The notes under the pieces: model-generated | Told to the model about the DNA's origin: nothing | The model's database searches: none | Seen by the model: only the letters and a program-made list of their open reading frames with translations | Shown: positions 8,479 through 17,427 of the stretch, piece by piece | Layout: each line of letters starts with the position of its first letter | Numbering within the stretch: position 1 is the first letter of the stretch | Program-made: the position numbers and the translations under genes | DNA from: Bdellovibrio sp. 22V | GTDB taxonomy: Bacteria; Bdellovibrionota; Bdellovibrionia; Bdellovibrionales; Bdellovibrionaceae | Assembly (NCBI RefSeq): GCF_030169785.1 | Contig: NZ_CP125854.1 | Coordinates: 558,001 to 622,000, forward strand | DNA length: 64,000 nucleotides | Direction of reading: 5' to 3'

Positions 8479-11100
8479 AAACGCACTTATTTCGGTACTT
8501 TTTGGATTAGTGTTGTATTGGTTTGTCCTGGCTGTTTTGTCGACGTTCATTTAGAGAGTCAACGGGCCGGGGAGCTGGGTAAATTCGTAGTTATATCTCG
8601 TTCTGAGGCAACATCTGCTGCAAACAAAATTCCGTACGTTGAATTCGAAGTCAGTTTTTCAGAGGATATAAAGAGAAACACTCTCGAAACCAGCGATTTT
8701 GAAAATATCAACACGGGAACTCCCGTGGTCTGGGACCTTGAGGAGACTGCGGAATCAAAAAAATTCATACTCAAAGGATATGTCCACGGGGAAGCGGGGG
8801 AGTTAAGGCCTCGATTGCGGGAGAACTCCTTTGAGTGGAATGACGGAGTTATCAGCGACATTGCTTACTCGGGTGATGTGGCACAAATTTCGGCAACTTA
8901 TGATTCCAATAAAGTGGCTTTGGGGTACGTTCATGGCTGCCGAGTTGATTCGCTTGGCGACGTCTATTGCTGGGGGGAAAATTACAGTGGCGCGGCGGGG
9001 CCGATTCCTGCGGGTTTTAATGTGTTTCGCCAACAAAGAATAACTACAAGTTCTATTCCCGGCAGTAAAAAATTTTTGGACATATCAGCAACGGAAGAAA
9101 GTATTACTATCGGCAGAACTGCTGACAGAAAAATCTATCAATGGGGTTCTGATTTTTCTGGCGCAGGTTTTCCGGCAAGTCAGGCGGATGTTCCAGTAGA
9201 GTTAGATCTCTCAGCCCTTAATGTCGGAGAGTTTCCAATCAGTCACGACGTCGGTTCTTGGAATACGAATCTATGTATTACCACCAATCAGGGCAGGGTC
9301 TTTTGTTCGGGGAGAAATGCCAACGGTGAAGTCGGTGATGGAACAAATACGGATGCGGCTTCACCTACCCTCATTAAGGTGGACCATATTTCGCCGTCTC
9401 CTTATTTTGTACAAGCGAACATCGGGGATGGTATTGCCTGTGCTTTGACTCGAGAAGGTAAGGCTTATTGCTGGGGGATATATGGAAATGTTACTGACGA
9501 CGTGACGGCGACGCCATCTAACATTCCTATTGCTGTAAATACTTCGAACTTATTGCCTGAGGAGCGTTTTACAAGTCTACATGTGGGAGCGGGAAGAACC
9601 GTTTGCGGCCTGACGACAAAGGAACGTATTTTGTGTTGGGGAGAAAACAATGGCGGAGAGATGGGAAACGGCACCACAAATGTCAGTTATAATCCTACGC
9701 CCATGGACCTGTCTGGATTGTTATCGGATGAACATCCCGTGCTTGTGCATAGCTATTATTACCGGTCCTGTTTCACGACGAATAAATACAATCTATATTG
9801 TGTGGGGAGCAATTGGGATGGTTCGTTGGGGATTGGAAATGAAACCGACAGCTTGACTCCGACGAAAGTGGATTTTTCTGAATACGGTGCGCAGCAGATC
9901 GTAGCGATGAACGGGCACGAGGAAACCATGTGTGCCATTACCGCCAATGATGAGACCTATTGTTGGGGAGGATCCTATTATGGGTTGGTTGGAACCTTCG
10001 ACAATGGAGCGCTGAATGAGATTGATACCAGCGATCTTGCGTTCGGAGTTTACTTTACCCAAGTCTCCGAAAGTTACAACCATGCGTGCGCTATCGACAA
10101 CTTTAAGAAATTGTATTGCTGGGGAGGGAATGCCAATGGATCCTTGGGCACGGGTGATAAAGTGAACCGAGAAAAACCTGTTCTTGTGAATACAACAACT
10201 GTCGCGGGTTCGACGAATTTTATATCGGTTGTTGTAGGGGGAGTTACGACTTGTGCGGTAGCAGAAGACAATGAAGCCTATTGTTGGGGGAGCGGTTTTC
10301 TAGGAAATGGGCCTGCCGGTCAAAGCGATCTTCCCGTGCAAGTTAGTAAAACGAATCTTCCTGGAGGCGTCGGTTTTAAAAAAATCGCCGTATCTTCCTC
10401 GGGACCGGGAACATTCATGGCGTTGGGAACTGATGACAAACTGTACTGTTGGGGAAGTCCATTTTCCTATTTCTGTAATAGCGGAAGCAGTGAGGCGATT
10501 CCGATTTTAAAAAATTCGTCTGCTTTCTTAGATATTGATGCAATAGGAAATCAGATTGTGGCTATTCAAAGTGATTTTAGCATTAAATATTCGGGAGTGT
10601 TTCCCGAACCGGGTAGTGGCACTGTTAATTCGAGTTTGCAAACAGCCAGCTCTTCATTTGCGCATTCTGGTACTTTGACATCTATTCAGGCAGGCGGGTG
10701 TGTTTTAGACTCTGCCGGGGCGCTTGGATGTTGGGGCGCGGGAGGTATCGCATCGTCCACGGTATCCAATTTTTCTTTTAGCTCTCTTTCAGGATCACAG
10801 GTCGTATTACAACACCGAGCGGATTACAGCCGTTGGGACTTGGGATGCGCGATCATGGCTGATTCTAAAGTGGCTTGTTGGGGCAATGCAAAGCAGGGGT
10901 TCAATGGCGTCAGTGGCGGTGTGATTGGGCCGACATATGTTGATACTTCCTCCGTGGTTGTGGGCTTTACTCCGACGACCCTTGAAGTGGGAAGTAATGT
11001 GTTAATAGCAACTCAGCAAGGAAAGCTGTATTGTATGGGAAGTTGCAATTTTGGTATACCTCAGTATAAACCTAAAAAAATTCTGCCTTCTGCTCAATGA
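8476..11100 (+). CDS. RCC1-repeat beta-propeller lipoprotein
   Basis: Protein of 874 residues. The N-terminal hydrophobic segment ends in VCPGCF, a plausible lipobox. Residues about 35-140 look like a bacterial Ig-like domain (a SEATSA... VEFEVSFSEDI pattern). From about residue 150 to the end there are around 12-13 RCC1-type repeats, each with a C-A-x-T-x-x-G-x-x-Y-C-W-G signature, for example IACALTREGKAYCWG, HACAIDNFKKLYCWG and GCAIMADSKVACWG. Most repeats carry a conserved Cys pair, as in secreted bacterial RCC1 proteins. This should form one or two seven-bladed propellers outside the cell. Partner or ligand unknown. The next gene converges on it across a strong terminator. Confidence 0.82.
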   Translation: MKRTYFGTFWISVVLVCPGCFVDVHLESQRAGELGKFVVISRSEATSAANKIPYVEFEVSFSEDIKRNTLETSDFENINTGTPVVWDLEETAESKKFILKGYVHGEAGELRPRLRENSFEWNDGVISDIAYSGDVAQISATYDSNKVALGYVHGCRVDSLGDVYCWGENYSGAAGPIPAGFNVFRQQRITTSSIPGSKKFLDISATEESITIGRTADRKIYQWGSDFSGAGFPASQADVPVELDLSALNVGEFPISHDVGSWNTNLCITTNQGRVFCSGRNANGEVGDGTNTDAASPTLIKVDHISPSPYFVQANIGDGIACALTREGKAYCWGIYGNVTDDVTATPSNIPIAVNTSNLLPEERFTSLHVGAGRTVCGLTTKERILCWGENNGGEMGNGTTNVSYNPTPMDLSGLLSDEHPVLVHSYYYRSCFTTNKYNLYCVGSNWDGSLGIGNETDSLTPTKVDFSEYGAQQIVAMNGHEETMCAITANDETYCWGGSYYGLVGTFDNGALNEIDTSDLAFGVYFTQVSESYNHACAIDNFKKLYCWGGNANGSLGTGDKVNREKPVLVNTTTVAGSTNFISVVVGGVTTCAVAEDNEAYCWGSGFLGNGPAGQSDLPVQVSKTNLPGGVGFKKIAVSSSGPGTFMALGTDDKLYCWGSPFSYFCNSGSSEAIPILKNSSAFLDIDAIGNQIVAIQSDFSIKYSGVFPEPGSGTVNSSLQTASSSFAHSGTLTSIQAGGCVLDSAGALGCWGAGGIASSTVSNFSFSSLSGSQVVLQHRADYSRWDLGCAIMADSKVACWGNAKQGFNGVSGGVIGPTYVDTSSVVVGFTPTTLEVGSNVLIATQQGKLYCMGSCNFGIPQYKPKKILPSAQ

Positions 11101-11102
11101 GC

Positions 11103-11134
11103 GAAACCCCGCGGACTTTGCCGCGGGGAGTTTC
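11103..11134. terminator. Bidirectional terminator hairpin
   Basis: Perfect 8-bp stem CCCCGCGG/CCGCGGGG with loop ACTTTG, extended by GAAAC/GTTTC arms with a one-base bulge, between the convergent RCC1 and carboxypeptidase genes. The T-tract is short. The outer arm reaches to within two bases of the carboxypeptidase stop codon. Confidence 0.65.
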
Positions 11135-11135
11135 A

Positions 11136-12374
11136 TTAAGGTCTAAAGATCGGTCCGTTTCCTTGTTCTAACACGCGATAGGGATTGTCTGCGTGGTCGA
11201 TCAAGTAAAGCACCGGCTCTAAATTCTTTCTTTGCACTTCCGGAATCACATCCGCGCCGGGATAGAAACCGCCTGATCCCCAGCCGCTATTTGCGGGATC
11301 AAGTTCGAAAGTGAAAGAGATGATTTTATGATCTCCGTAAGACCAATCTGTGGTATCACCGCTGGCAATGTAAAGTTCAGAGGACTGTTGTGGAGTGTAA
11401 CCGTTCCACTCAGCCATTTTGCGCGCCATCACTTCGTGGACTTGTTTATCACGAGTGTTGGAGATGCCTTCATACACATGACCCCATGGATACAGAATCA
11501 ATTGGGAGAACGTGTGGAAGGACAGAAGGATGGTGATATTTTCGTGGCTTTCCACATACTTTTTAATGGCCTGAGTTTCAGGCTCACTGAAAGCTTGAGG
11601 TCCGCGGTAAGTGTCGCTGCTAGGGTTTGTGCTTGCGCCGCCGCCGCCCCAGCCGTACGAGTAATTGCGGTTCAAGTCGACACCGTAAGTTCCATTGCTG
11701 TTACGGGTGCGATTTTTTCTCCACGATTTATAACTGCCTGTCGAAATATCGTACTCCGCGCCGTCAGGATTCACGACTGGAATCATGTGAATGTCACGAG
11801 TGTTAACCAGGCGTTGAACGCGGGGATTGCCGCTTGTGTATTCTTTCAAAAGATATTCGATGTAGTAAAGCGGAAGCTCAATCGACAAGTGTTCGCGAGC
11901 ATGATGTCCGCCCATGAAAATCACCGCTGGCAAAGTCTCTGCTTGCGCCAAGTTTCCAGAGATACGAACCGCCCAGATGTCGCGGCCTTCCACGGTTTTG
12001 CCGATCGAAGACATTTGCGAAATGTTCGCGTATTGGTTTGTCAAAGCGCGAAGCTTGTCCGTCATTTCAGCGTAGTTGTGATAAGCCGAATCCTTCGCGG
12101 GAAAATCCATTTCCGCCGTCATCGGGAAGCTGACTTCAACCAAGCCCAGCTCTTGCAGTTCGTTCATTTCTTCCAAAGAACCCAGCGCCGTGACGAAGTC
12201 TTCGCGAGTGGTTTCAATCGCGACACCCGTATTAGCGATCAACGATCTTTCGAACTTGTCCTTCGCACGAAGTTTCATCCAGTATTGCGTGCTATCGACC
12301 GAGTTGGCATTGTGAAACGGCAGAACTCCCAAGGCCATAAAGCCTGCGAGCGCCACCCATTTAGTGATTTTCAT
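11136..12374 (-). CDS. Secreted zinc carboxypeptidase, M14 family
   Basis: Extracellular or periplasmic metallocarboxypeptidase of 412 residues, similar in layout to carboxypeptidase T. The start at 12374 is set by AAGGAGGGG eight bases upstream and gives a signal peptide MKITKWVALAGFMALGVLPF; the longer reading from 12434 would add 20 polar residues. Zinc ligands are visible in GGHHAREHLSIE (HxxE) and LLSFHTFSQL (His). VNPDGAEYD and DLNRNYSYGWGG are the conserved substrate loop, and FTFELDPANSGWG holds the catalytic glutamate. A propeptide of about 90 residues precedes the catalytic domain, so it is probably made as a zymogen. It is divergent from a TIGR02147 regulator, which may control it. 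Confidence 0.92.
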   Translation of the reverse strand: MKITKWVALAGFMALGVLPFHNANSVDSTQYWMKLRAKDKFERSLIANTGVAIETTREDFVTALGSLEEMNELQELGLVEVSFPMTAEMDFPAKDSAYHNYAEMTDKLRALTNQYANISQMSSIGKTVEGRDIWAVRISGNLAQAETLPAVIFMGGHHAREHLSIELPLYYIEYLLKEYTSGNPRVQRLVNTRDIHMIPVVNPDGAEYDISTGSYKSWRKNRTRNSNGTYGVDLNRNYSYGWGGGGASTNPSSDTYRGPQAFSEPETQAIKKYVESHENITILLSFHTFSQLILYPWGHVYEGISNTRDKQVHEVMARKMAEWNGYTPQQSSELYIASGDTTDWSYGDHKIISFTFELDPANSGWGSGGFYPGADVIPEVQRKNLEPVLYLIDHADNPYRVLEQGNGPIFRP

Positions 12375-12392
12375 ATAACCCCTCCTTGGGTC

Positions 12393-12406
12393 CTGACAAA
12401 AGTCAG
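12393..12406. promoter_or_regulatory. Small dyad in the carboxypeptidase/TIGR02147 divergent spacer
   Basis: CTGAC-AAAA-GTCAG lies within the 113-base divergent spacer, just upstream of the carboxypeptidase ribosome site. A possible operator; the arms are only five bases. Confidence 0.25.
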
Positions 12407-12487
12407 ACAATGGTTTATTTTGATAAGGATTCATGTTGAGGTACAGTCTTTAGTCTGTCTGCCAAGTCCAAGGTCTAGGAGCTTTTA

Positions 12488-13246
12488 ATGGCTGATTCAG
12501 TAGGTCAGTTTCTGAAAGAGAAATTTAGTGAAATGCAACAGCGCAACCCGCGTTTTTCTTTGCGCTCATTTGCCGCAAAGGTGGGGATTTCCGCGGGACG
12601 CATGAATGAGCTCATTCATGACAAACGGGCCCTCAGCGATTTCTATGCAGAGAAGATCACAATCGCACTCGGTTTGAATTTACAGGAAAAAAGACGTCTG
12701 TATTCCTTCATCAGCACGAAGGCGCGCAAGGTGCACAGCGTGCGCAAACTGACTCGTGAAGAAGGTCTGTCCGTAAGATGTTGGGAAAATCTGGCGATCT
12801 TAAGCCTGCTTCGCACCGACGACTTCGAGCCCAGCTTCGAATGGATTGCCGAGCGCCTCAATGTTTCAGTCGAACGAGTGGAGGAATGTTTCGATATTCT
12901 CCAGCAGCATCAACTGGTGAAAGTCGGTAATGGCACCATCGAAAGAAATTCTTCGCGAGTGGTGGCGACAGCTACCAAAGACACTGTTCATCATGAACGT
13001 CTAAAGATGGAAAAATCCATGGAAGCGATGGCCCACGTCGCGCCGATTTATCGCAATCATTCTGCCGTCACGGTCGCGACAACGCCTGAAAAAATCAAAG
13101 AAGCCAACGAGAAAATCAAAGAATTCCGCCGCAAGCTTGCTGACTTTTTGGAGGATGGTCCGAAAACGGAAGTTTACAGTTTGACGATCAACTTGTTCCC
13201 GCTGACGGATCTTCGTATTGAAGGCGGAAAAGTTACCAACGAATAG
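12488..13246 (+). CDS. TIGR02147-type HTH regulator
   Basis: Protein of 252 residues matching the TIGR02147 family, known mostly from Bdellovibrio-like bacteria and Fibrobacteres. The N-terminal helix-turn-helix is visible (SLRSFAAKVGISAGRMNELI, residues about 22-41, followed by KRALSDFYAEKI), then the family-typical QEKRRLYSF segment and a second winged-helix-like part (FEWIAERLNVSVERVEECFD, about 118-137, then ILQQHQLVK). A DNA-binding role is inferred from these motifs; family members have little experimental work. Divergent from the M14 carboxypeptidase gene with 113 bases between starts. Its 3' end overlaps the convergent murB by 14 bases. Confidence 0.8.
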   Translation: MADSVGQFLKEKFSEMQQRNPRFSLRSFAAKVGISAGRMNELIHDKRALSDFYAEKITIALGLNLQEKRRLYSFISTKARKVHSVRKLTREEGLSVRCWENLAILSLLRTDDFEPSFEWIAERLNVSVERVEECFDILQQHQLVKVGNGTIERNSSRVVATATKDTVHHERLKMEKSMEAMAHVAPIYRNHSAVTVATTPEKIKEANEKIKEFRRKLADFLEDGPKTEVYSLTINLFPLTDLRIEGGKVTNE

Positions 13247-14246
13247 GTTCGGCTTCGATTTCAACACCGAAAAGATTTTTAACGTCACCGGAAACTTGCT
13301 GCGCGAGTTTCCACACATCGTCCGCGGAAGCGCCGCCATGATTGACAAGCACTAAAGCTTGCTTTTCATACATGCCGACAGGTCCCAGCTTTTTACCCTT
13401 CCAGCCGGCGCGATCAATCAACCAACCTGCCGCCAGTTTGAATTGCTCTGTTTGATAAGGAAAGCTGATAAGGTCAGGATGTTTTAAAAGCAAAGTTTCG
13501 CGCATCGCTTTTGATACGATCGGATTCTTAAAGAAACTTCCCGCATTGCCAATCATTTTTGGATCGGGGAGTTTGCTTTGGCGGATATTAATCACGGCTT
13601 GCGAGATTGTTCGTGGCGTGGTTTCCCACTGATGTCTTTCGATTTCTTTGCGAATATCGCCGTACTCCAAATGCAGCACGTTCTTTTTTGGCAGACGGAA
13701 AGTCACATCCCAAATCAGATATTTTCCCGCGGCTTCTTGTTTGAAAACGCTGTCACGGTAAGCGAAACGGCACTCTTTGTTGGAAAAAGTTTTATTCTCT
13801 CCAGATTGCAGATCCAGGCAGTTCACTTCCCATAATGTGTCTTTCACTTCAACGCCGTAAGCGCCGATGTTTTGGATCGGAGCCGCACCGACAGTTCCGG
13901 GAATCAAAGAAAGATTCTCAAGTCCCCAGTAACCCTGCTGCAGAGTCCATTGTACGAAGTCGTGCCAGGTTTCTCCGCCTTGTGCGCGCACGTACCAATA
14001 GTCACGGTCTTCATGAAGAAGCTCGCGACCTTGCTGGCCCACTTTGACAACAAGCCCGCGCACCAAAGAAGGCAGCACAAGATTGCTTCCACCGCCAAGA
14101 ATATTCCAGGGCATTTTTCGGAGAGTCGAATCATTCAGAAGAGAACGCAAATCATCCGGCGTATGCAGTTCTGCGAAGTGCTCGGCACGCGAGCGCAACT
14201 GCAACGTGTTTAATGGACTAAGATCTGTGTTCGTCTGGATTTTCAT
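13233..14246 (-). CDS. murB: UDP-N-acetylenolpyruvoylglucosamine reductase MurB
   Basis: Cytoplasmic FAD enzyme that reduces UDP-GlcNAc-enolpyruvate to UDP-MurNAc with NADPH. At 337 residues it is of the E. coli-like type I form. FAD-binding GGGSNLVLP is near residue 50. NIGAYGVEVKD and RDSVFK follow, and NAGSFFKNP in the C-terminal domain carries the catalytic serine. The start codon lies 14 bases after the stop of the PilZ gene on the same strand, with no clear ribosome site, suggesting translational coupling. Unlike the other mur genes it lies outside the dcw cluster, about 5 kb away. Its end overlaps the TIGR02147 gene tail to tail. Confidence 0.95.
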   Translation of the reverse strand: MKIQTNTDLSPLNTLQLRSRAEHFAELHTPDDLRSLLNDSTLRKMPWNILGGGSNLVLPSLVRGLVVKVGQQGRELLHEDRDYWYVRAQGGETWHDFVQWTLQQGYWGLENLSLIPGTVGAAPIQNIGAYGVEVKDTLWEVNCLDLQSGENKTFSNKECRFAYRDSVFKQEAAGKYLIWDVTFRLPKKNVLHLEYGDIRKEIERHQWETTPRTISQAVINIRQSKLPDPKMIGNAGSFFKNPIVSKAMRETLLLKHPDLISFPYQTEQFKLAAGWLIDRAGWKGKKLGPVGMYEKQALVLVNHGGASADDVWKLAQQVSGDVKNLFGVEIEAEPIRW

Positions 14247-14260
14247 TAAGGAGCATTTTA

Positions 14261-14572
14261 TTAGAAGCCGCTGCTTTTAGCCATCATTCTTTCAAGAACT
14301 TCGTCTTTGTTAATAAAACATATGCCAAGTCCCAAACCTTTACTCCATACCACCTCCGCAGCGATATTGTGCGTACGGCGTAAGGATTTGAGGTTGACCG
14401 TCATATTTAACAAATCGCCTTTTTGTGGAACGTAATCGCCTTGCGCGACTTCCAGAAAGGCTCCAGTCTGTGACAGGTTTTTAAGATTAGCAACGAGAGT
14501 TCCAATGTGGCCATAGACTTCGATCTGAGCTGTCTCTTTTGTTTGATAGCGTTTTGCTGTGCTCATGGCCAC
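14261..14572 (-). CDS. PilZ-like domain protein
   Basis: Single-domain protein of 103 residues. NLSQTGAFLEV (about residues 31-41) fits the second c-di-GMP-binding motif of PilZ (D/NxSxxG), and AEVVWSKGLGLGICF matches the typical PilZ C-terminal strand. The first motif RxxxR is not intact: the equivalent N-terminal stretch reads KRYQTKE, giving RxxxK, so c-di-GMP binding is uncertain. ATG 14572 and ATG 14566 are both possible starts. It sits between folA and murB on the same strand, as the third gene of a likely thyA-folA-pilZ-murB unit, an unusual context for PilZ. Confidence 0.78.
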   Translation of the reverse strand: MAMSTAKRYQTKETAQIEVYGHIGTLVANLKNLSQTGAFLEVAQGDYVPQKGDLLNMTVNLKSLRRTHNIAAEVVWSKGLGLGICFINKDEVLERMMAKSSGF

Positions 14573-14613
14573 TCCAAGAATCGTGTCTTAACTCTATTCT
14601 CGGAGAGAAAATC

Positions 14614-14680
14614 GCGTTCGTAGAGTCCAATTTACAGCATTCTCATTTTGGGACTGAATTCTGGACTCTATTTGCGAACG
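14614..14680 (-). terminator. Inverted repeat at the end of folA
   Basis: TAGAGTCC (14621-14628) and GGACTCTA (14663-14670), with flanking CGTTCG and CGAACG, form an imperfect long hairpin that includes the folA stop codon. Only a short T-run follows on the minus strand, so it may be an attenuator or mRNA end rather than a strong terminator. Confidence 0.35.
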
Positions 14681-15177
14681 TACGTAAGAAATGAAAAAGG
14701 AATAGGCGATTCGACATCACGACGTTGCGTAAGAGTGAACAGATTTTCGTCGATTTCAGGATAATACGTATCGCCCGGAAACTCGCGGTGGATAAGGGTG
14801 AGATAGATTTTATCCGTCATCGGCATGGCCTGTTTATAGATTTCTCCGCCACCAATGATGAAGACTTCCTCGCCCCATTTGCCAGTCAAAGGCTTTGCGT
14901 GAGCAACCGCTTCCTCAATGGAAGAAACGAAAACCACAGGGCTGCTTTCCGTTGACGGAAAGCGGTGCTTGGAAGGATCGCGAGTCACCACAATGTGATA
15001 GCGATTGGGCAGAGCACGTCCTTTGAAAGAATCAAAAGTTTTTCTTCCCATAATCATGATGTGACCCTTGGTGGTTTCGCGGAAAAACTTCATATCCTCG
15101 GGAAGATTCCAAGGCAGATCTCCTTGAGCTCCGATAACACGGTTTTGCGAGCAAGCCACCACGTGAGTCAAAATCAT
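14668..15177 (-). CDS. folA: Dihydrofolate reductase
   Basis: NADPH-dependent reduction of dihydrofolate to tetrahydrofolate, 169 residues, the normal length. Family signatures: [23 protein letters not shown] at the N-terminus, MGRKTFDSF (nucleotide binding), and [13 protein letters not shown]. Its ATG overlaps the thyA stop by four bases (ATGA type), so the two are translationally coupled. This makes sense because ThyA produces the dihydrofolate that FolA recycles. Confidence 0.96.
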   Translation of the reverse strand: MILTHVVACSQNRVIGAQGDLPWNLPEDMKFFRETTKGHIMIMGRKTFDSFKGRALPNRYHIVVTRDPSKHRFPSTESSPVVFVSSIEEAVAHAKPLTGKWGEEVFIIGGGEIYKQAMPMTDKIYLTLIHREFPGDTYYPEIDENLFTLTQRRDVESPIPFSFLTYVRK

Positions 15178-15968
15178 ACCGCCACCTCAGCTTTGATTGC
15201 AGGGTGTGGGTCGTAGCCAACGATCTCGATATCTTCGTAAGTGAAGTCGAAAAGATTTTTCTTCGCCGGATTCAATTTCAACTGCGGCAAAGGACGGAAG
15301 TCGCGGGTAAGCTGCAATTTCGCTTGTTCCAAGTGATTCAGATACAAGTGTGCATCACCGAGGGTGTGAACAAAGTCTCCCACTTGCAAATCGCAAACTT
15401 GCGCGATCATGTGCGTGAGAAGAGCATAACTTGCGATATTAAACGGAACGCCCAGGAAAATATCCGCGCTTCTCTGATAAAGCTGACAAGAAAGTTTTCC
15501 GTCGGCCACATAAAACTGGAAGAACGCATGACAAGGTGGCAAAGCCATTTTGTCGACGTCGCCAGGATTGAAAGCCACAACCAACAAACGGCGCGAATTC
15601 GGATTTTTTTTGATTTGCTCAACAACGTTTGTGATTTGATCGATGGTACGACCGTCCGCTGTTTCCCACGAACGCCATTGTTTCCCGTAAACGGGACCCA
15701 AGTCGCCATTCTCATCCGCCCACTCGTCCCAGATCGTCACTTTATTGTCGTGAAGATATTTGATGTTGGTGTCGCCTTTGAGGAACCACAAAAGCTCATG
15801 AAAGATTGAGCGCGTATGCAATTTTTTAGTCGTCAAAAGAGGAAAACCTTCCTGCAAATTGTAGCGCATTTGATAGCCGAACATGGAAATCGTGCCGGTT
15901 CCGGTGCGGTCTTCTTTTTTAACTCCGTGCTCAAGAACGGTTTTAATCAGATCATGGTATTGTTTCAT
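15174..15968 (-). CDS. thyA: Thymidylate synthase ThyA
   Basis: Methylates dUMP to dTMP with methylene-tetrahydrofolate. Its 264 residues match the E. coli length exactly. Conserved parts: [10 protein letters not shown], the catalytic cysteine in [32 protein letters not shown] (dUMP binding), and the family C-terminus ending AVAV-like (KAEVAV). An exceptionally strong ribosome site GAGGAGGAG precedes ATG 15968. First gene of a likely thyA-folA-pilZ-murB unit. The flavin-dependent ThyX type is not seen here. Confidence 0.97.
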   Translation of the reverse strand: MKQYHDLIKTVLEHGVKKEDRTGTGTISMFGYQMRYNLQEGFPLLTTKKLHTRSIFHELLWFLKGDTNIKYLHDNKVTIWDEWADENGDLGPVYGKQWRSWETADGRTIDQITNVVEQIKKNPNSRRLLVVAFNPGDVDKMALPPCHAFFQFYVADGKLSCQLYQRSADIFLGVPFNIASYALLTHMIAQVCDLQVGDFVHTLGDAHLYLNHLEQAKLQLTRDFRPLPQLKLNPAKKNLFDFTYEDIEIVGYDPHPAIKAEVAV

Positions 15969-16153
15969 GGAATCTCCTCCTCAGAGGTGACGCTCCTAAA
16001 GAAGGGGAGCGTGTTCTTTAGCATTTTATTGGAGCTTCCTTTTTTGTCTATGCAAATAACCCGTTTCCGCTCGGTGTCGCTCCCAGAAATCATAGGATTT
16101 GTTTTTGACATGCTTAGGCATGAGGCGGAGTCTGATCTGAGTAGGGGGTTCTT

Positions 16154-16855
16154 ATGCTCAGTGTGCGCAAATCGGAGGATCGTGGCTATGCGGAATTCGG
16201 GGGGTGGCTGAAATCTCATCACACGTTTTCGTTCAGCGATTATTACGACCCTCAGTTTATGGGCTTTCGCGACTTACGCGTCATCAACCAGGATTGGATT
16301 AAGAAGGGTTCTGGTTTTCCCGCGCATCCTCATCGCGATATGGAAATCATCACCTACGTTTTAAAAGGCACCGTCGAGCATAAAGATAGCTTGGGGAATA
16401 CGGGGCAAATCAAAGCCGGAGAAATTCAGACCATGCACGCGGGCACAGGTATTCGCCATAGTGAATACAATCCTTCGCCTGACGAAGACCTTGAGCTTTT
16501 CCAGATCTGGGTTATGCCGAGTGTGTCAGGAGCTCAACCTGGGTACACACAGCAAGCTTTCACACGTGAAGAAAAGTTGAATCACTTTAAGCTGATGGTT
16601 TCGCAAGACGGTCGCGAGGGCAGTCAAAAAATCAATCAGGATGTCGACATTTACGCCGCTGTTTTTGCAGAAGGTTTTTCACAAGACTTCCCGCTGCGCC
16701 CGGGACGGGGAGCGTGGCTGCAATTGGCGGAGGGCGAACTCGAGGTTAACGGGAAGACATTAAAATCAGGCGACGGCGTCGCAATTCAAGATGAAAAAGT
16801 TTTGAATATTAAGGCAAAAAAAGAGACCGAATTTTTACTCTTCGATCTCCGATAA
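16154..16855 (+). CDS. Pirin family protein
   Basis: Bicupin protein of 233 residues related to YhaK/pirin. Metal-binding cupin residues are seen in FPAHPHRDMEIITYVLKG and GEIQTMHAGTGIRHSEYN, the two signatures of the pirin N-terminal cupin. The C-terminal cupin is recognisable in LQLAEGELEVNGKTLKSGD. Some homologues have quercetin 2,3-dioxygenase activity; the physiological role is unclear. It is a single gene divergent from thyA, with GGGGG before the ATG as ribosome site. Confidence 0.9.
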   Translation: MLSVRKSEDRGYAEFGGWLKSHHTFSFSDYYDPQFMGFRDLRVINQDWIKKGSGFPAHPHRDMEIITYVLKGTVEHKDSLGNTGQIKAGEIQTMHAGTGIRHSEYNPSPDEDLELFQIWVMPSVSGAQPGYTQQAFTREEKLNHFKLMVSQDGREGSQKINQDVDIYAAVFAEGFSQDFPLRPGRGAWLQLAEGELEVNGKTLKSGDGVAIQDEKVLNIKAKKETEFLLFDLR

Positions 16856-16878
16856 AAAATCAACGGGTACTTTTTTAT

Positions 16879-17409
16879 TTATTGGAAGTTTTGTACTTGC
16901 GCGATGTACGGAAGGTTTCTGTAGTAACCTTGGTAATCCAAACCGTAACCGACAACGAAATCGTTTGGAATTCTGAAACCTACGTGATCGATTTCGCATT
17001 TCACTTTCAAAGCATCTGGCTTTTCAAGAAGAGCGATTGTTGTCAGGCTCTTTGGTTTGCGTGAAAGGATTGAGTTTTTCAAGTAGTTCATTGTCAAACC
17101 TGTGTCGATGATGTCTTCAACCAGGACGACGTGGCAGTTTTCAACAGGGCTTGCCAAATCCAAAGTCACTTTCACTTCGCCGGAAGAAGACGTGCCGCCA
17201 TGGTAAGAAGAAACGCCGAAGAATTCGCAAGTGATGTCGGCGTTGATGTTGCGGATCAAGTCAGAGTAGAACATGAACGAACCTTTAAGCACACAAACTG
17301 CGACCACTTTCTCGTTTTTGAATTTCTTAGAAAGCGTCTCGCCCAACTCTTTCACTTTTTGCTGAATTTGTTCTTCGGTGATGTAGGGTTTAAGAGTTAG
17401 ATTTGTCAT
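16879..17409 (-). CDS. hpt: Hypoxanthine phosphoribosyltransferase
   Basis: Salvages hypoxanthine (and often guanine) to the nucleotide with PRPP. The 176-residue length fits the family. The PRPP loop is VVLVEDIIDTGLTMNYL, the flexible loop is near SSYHGGTSSSGEVK, and the C-terminal purine-binding part ends FVVGYGLDYQGYYRNLPYI, a near-diagnostic stretch. A GGAGAACAGG ribosome site precedes the ATG. It lies 18 bases after a uracil PRTase-like gene, and the pair makes a nucleobase salvage unit that would suit a cell feeding on another cell's nucleic acids (inference). Confidence 0.95.
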   Translation of the reverse strand: MTNLTLKPYITEEQIQQKVKELGETLSKKFKNEKVVAVCVLKGSFMFYSDLIRNINADITCEFFGVSSYHGGTSSSGEVKVTLDLASPVENCHVVLVEDIIDTGLTMNYLKNSILSRKPKSLTTIALLEKPDALKVKCEIDHVGFRIPNDFVVGYGLDYQGYYRNLPYIAQVQNFQ

Positions 17410-17427
17410 AGCCTGTTCTCCGTCTTC

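Noticed and set aside
11328-12488. Open frame of 386 codons on the plus strand
   Set aside because: It lies entirely opposite the M14 carboxypeptidase, whose motifs, signal peptide and ribosome site are clear. The antisense translation is low in complexity and shows no family motif.
16107-16153. TTGACA as a promoter -35 box before the pirin gene
   Set aside because: No acceptable -10 sequence at 16-18 bases spacing.
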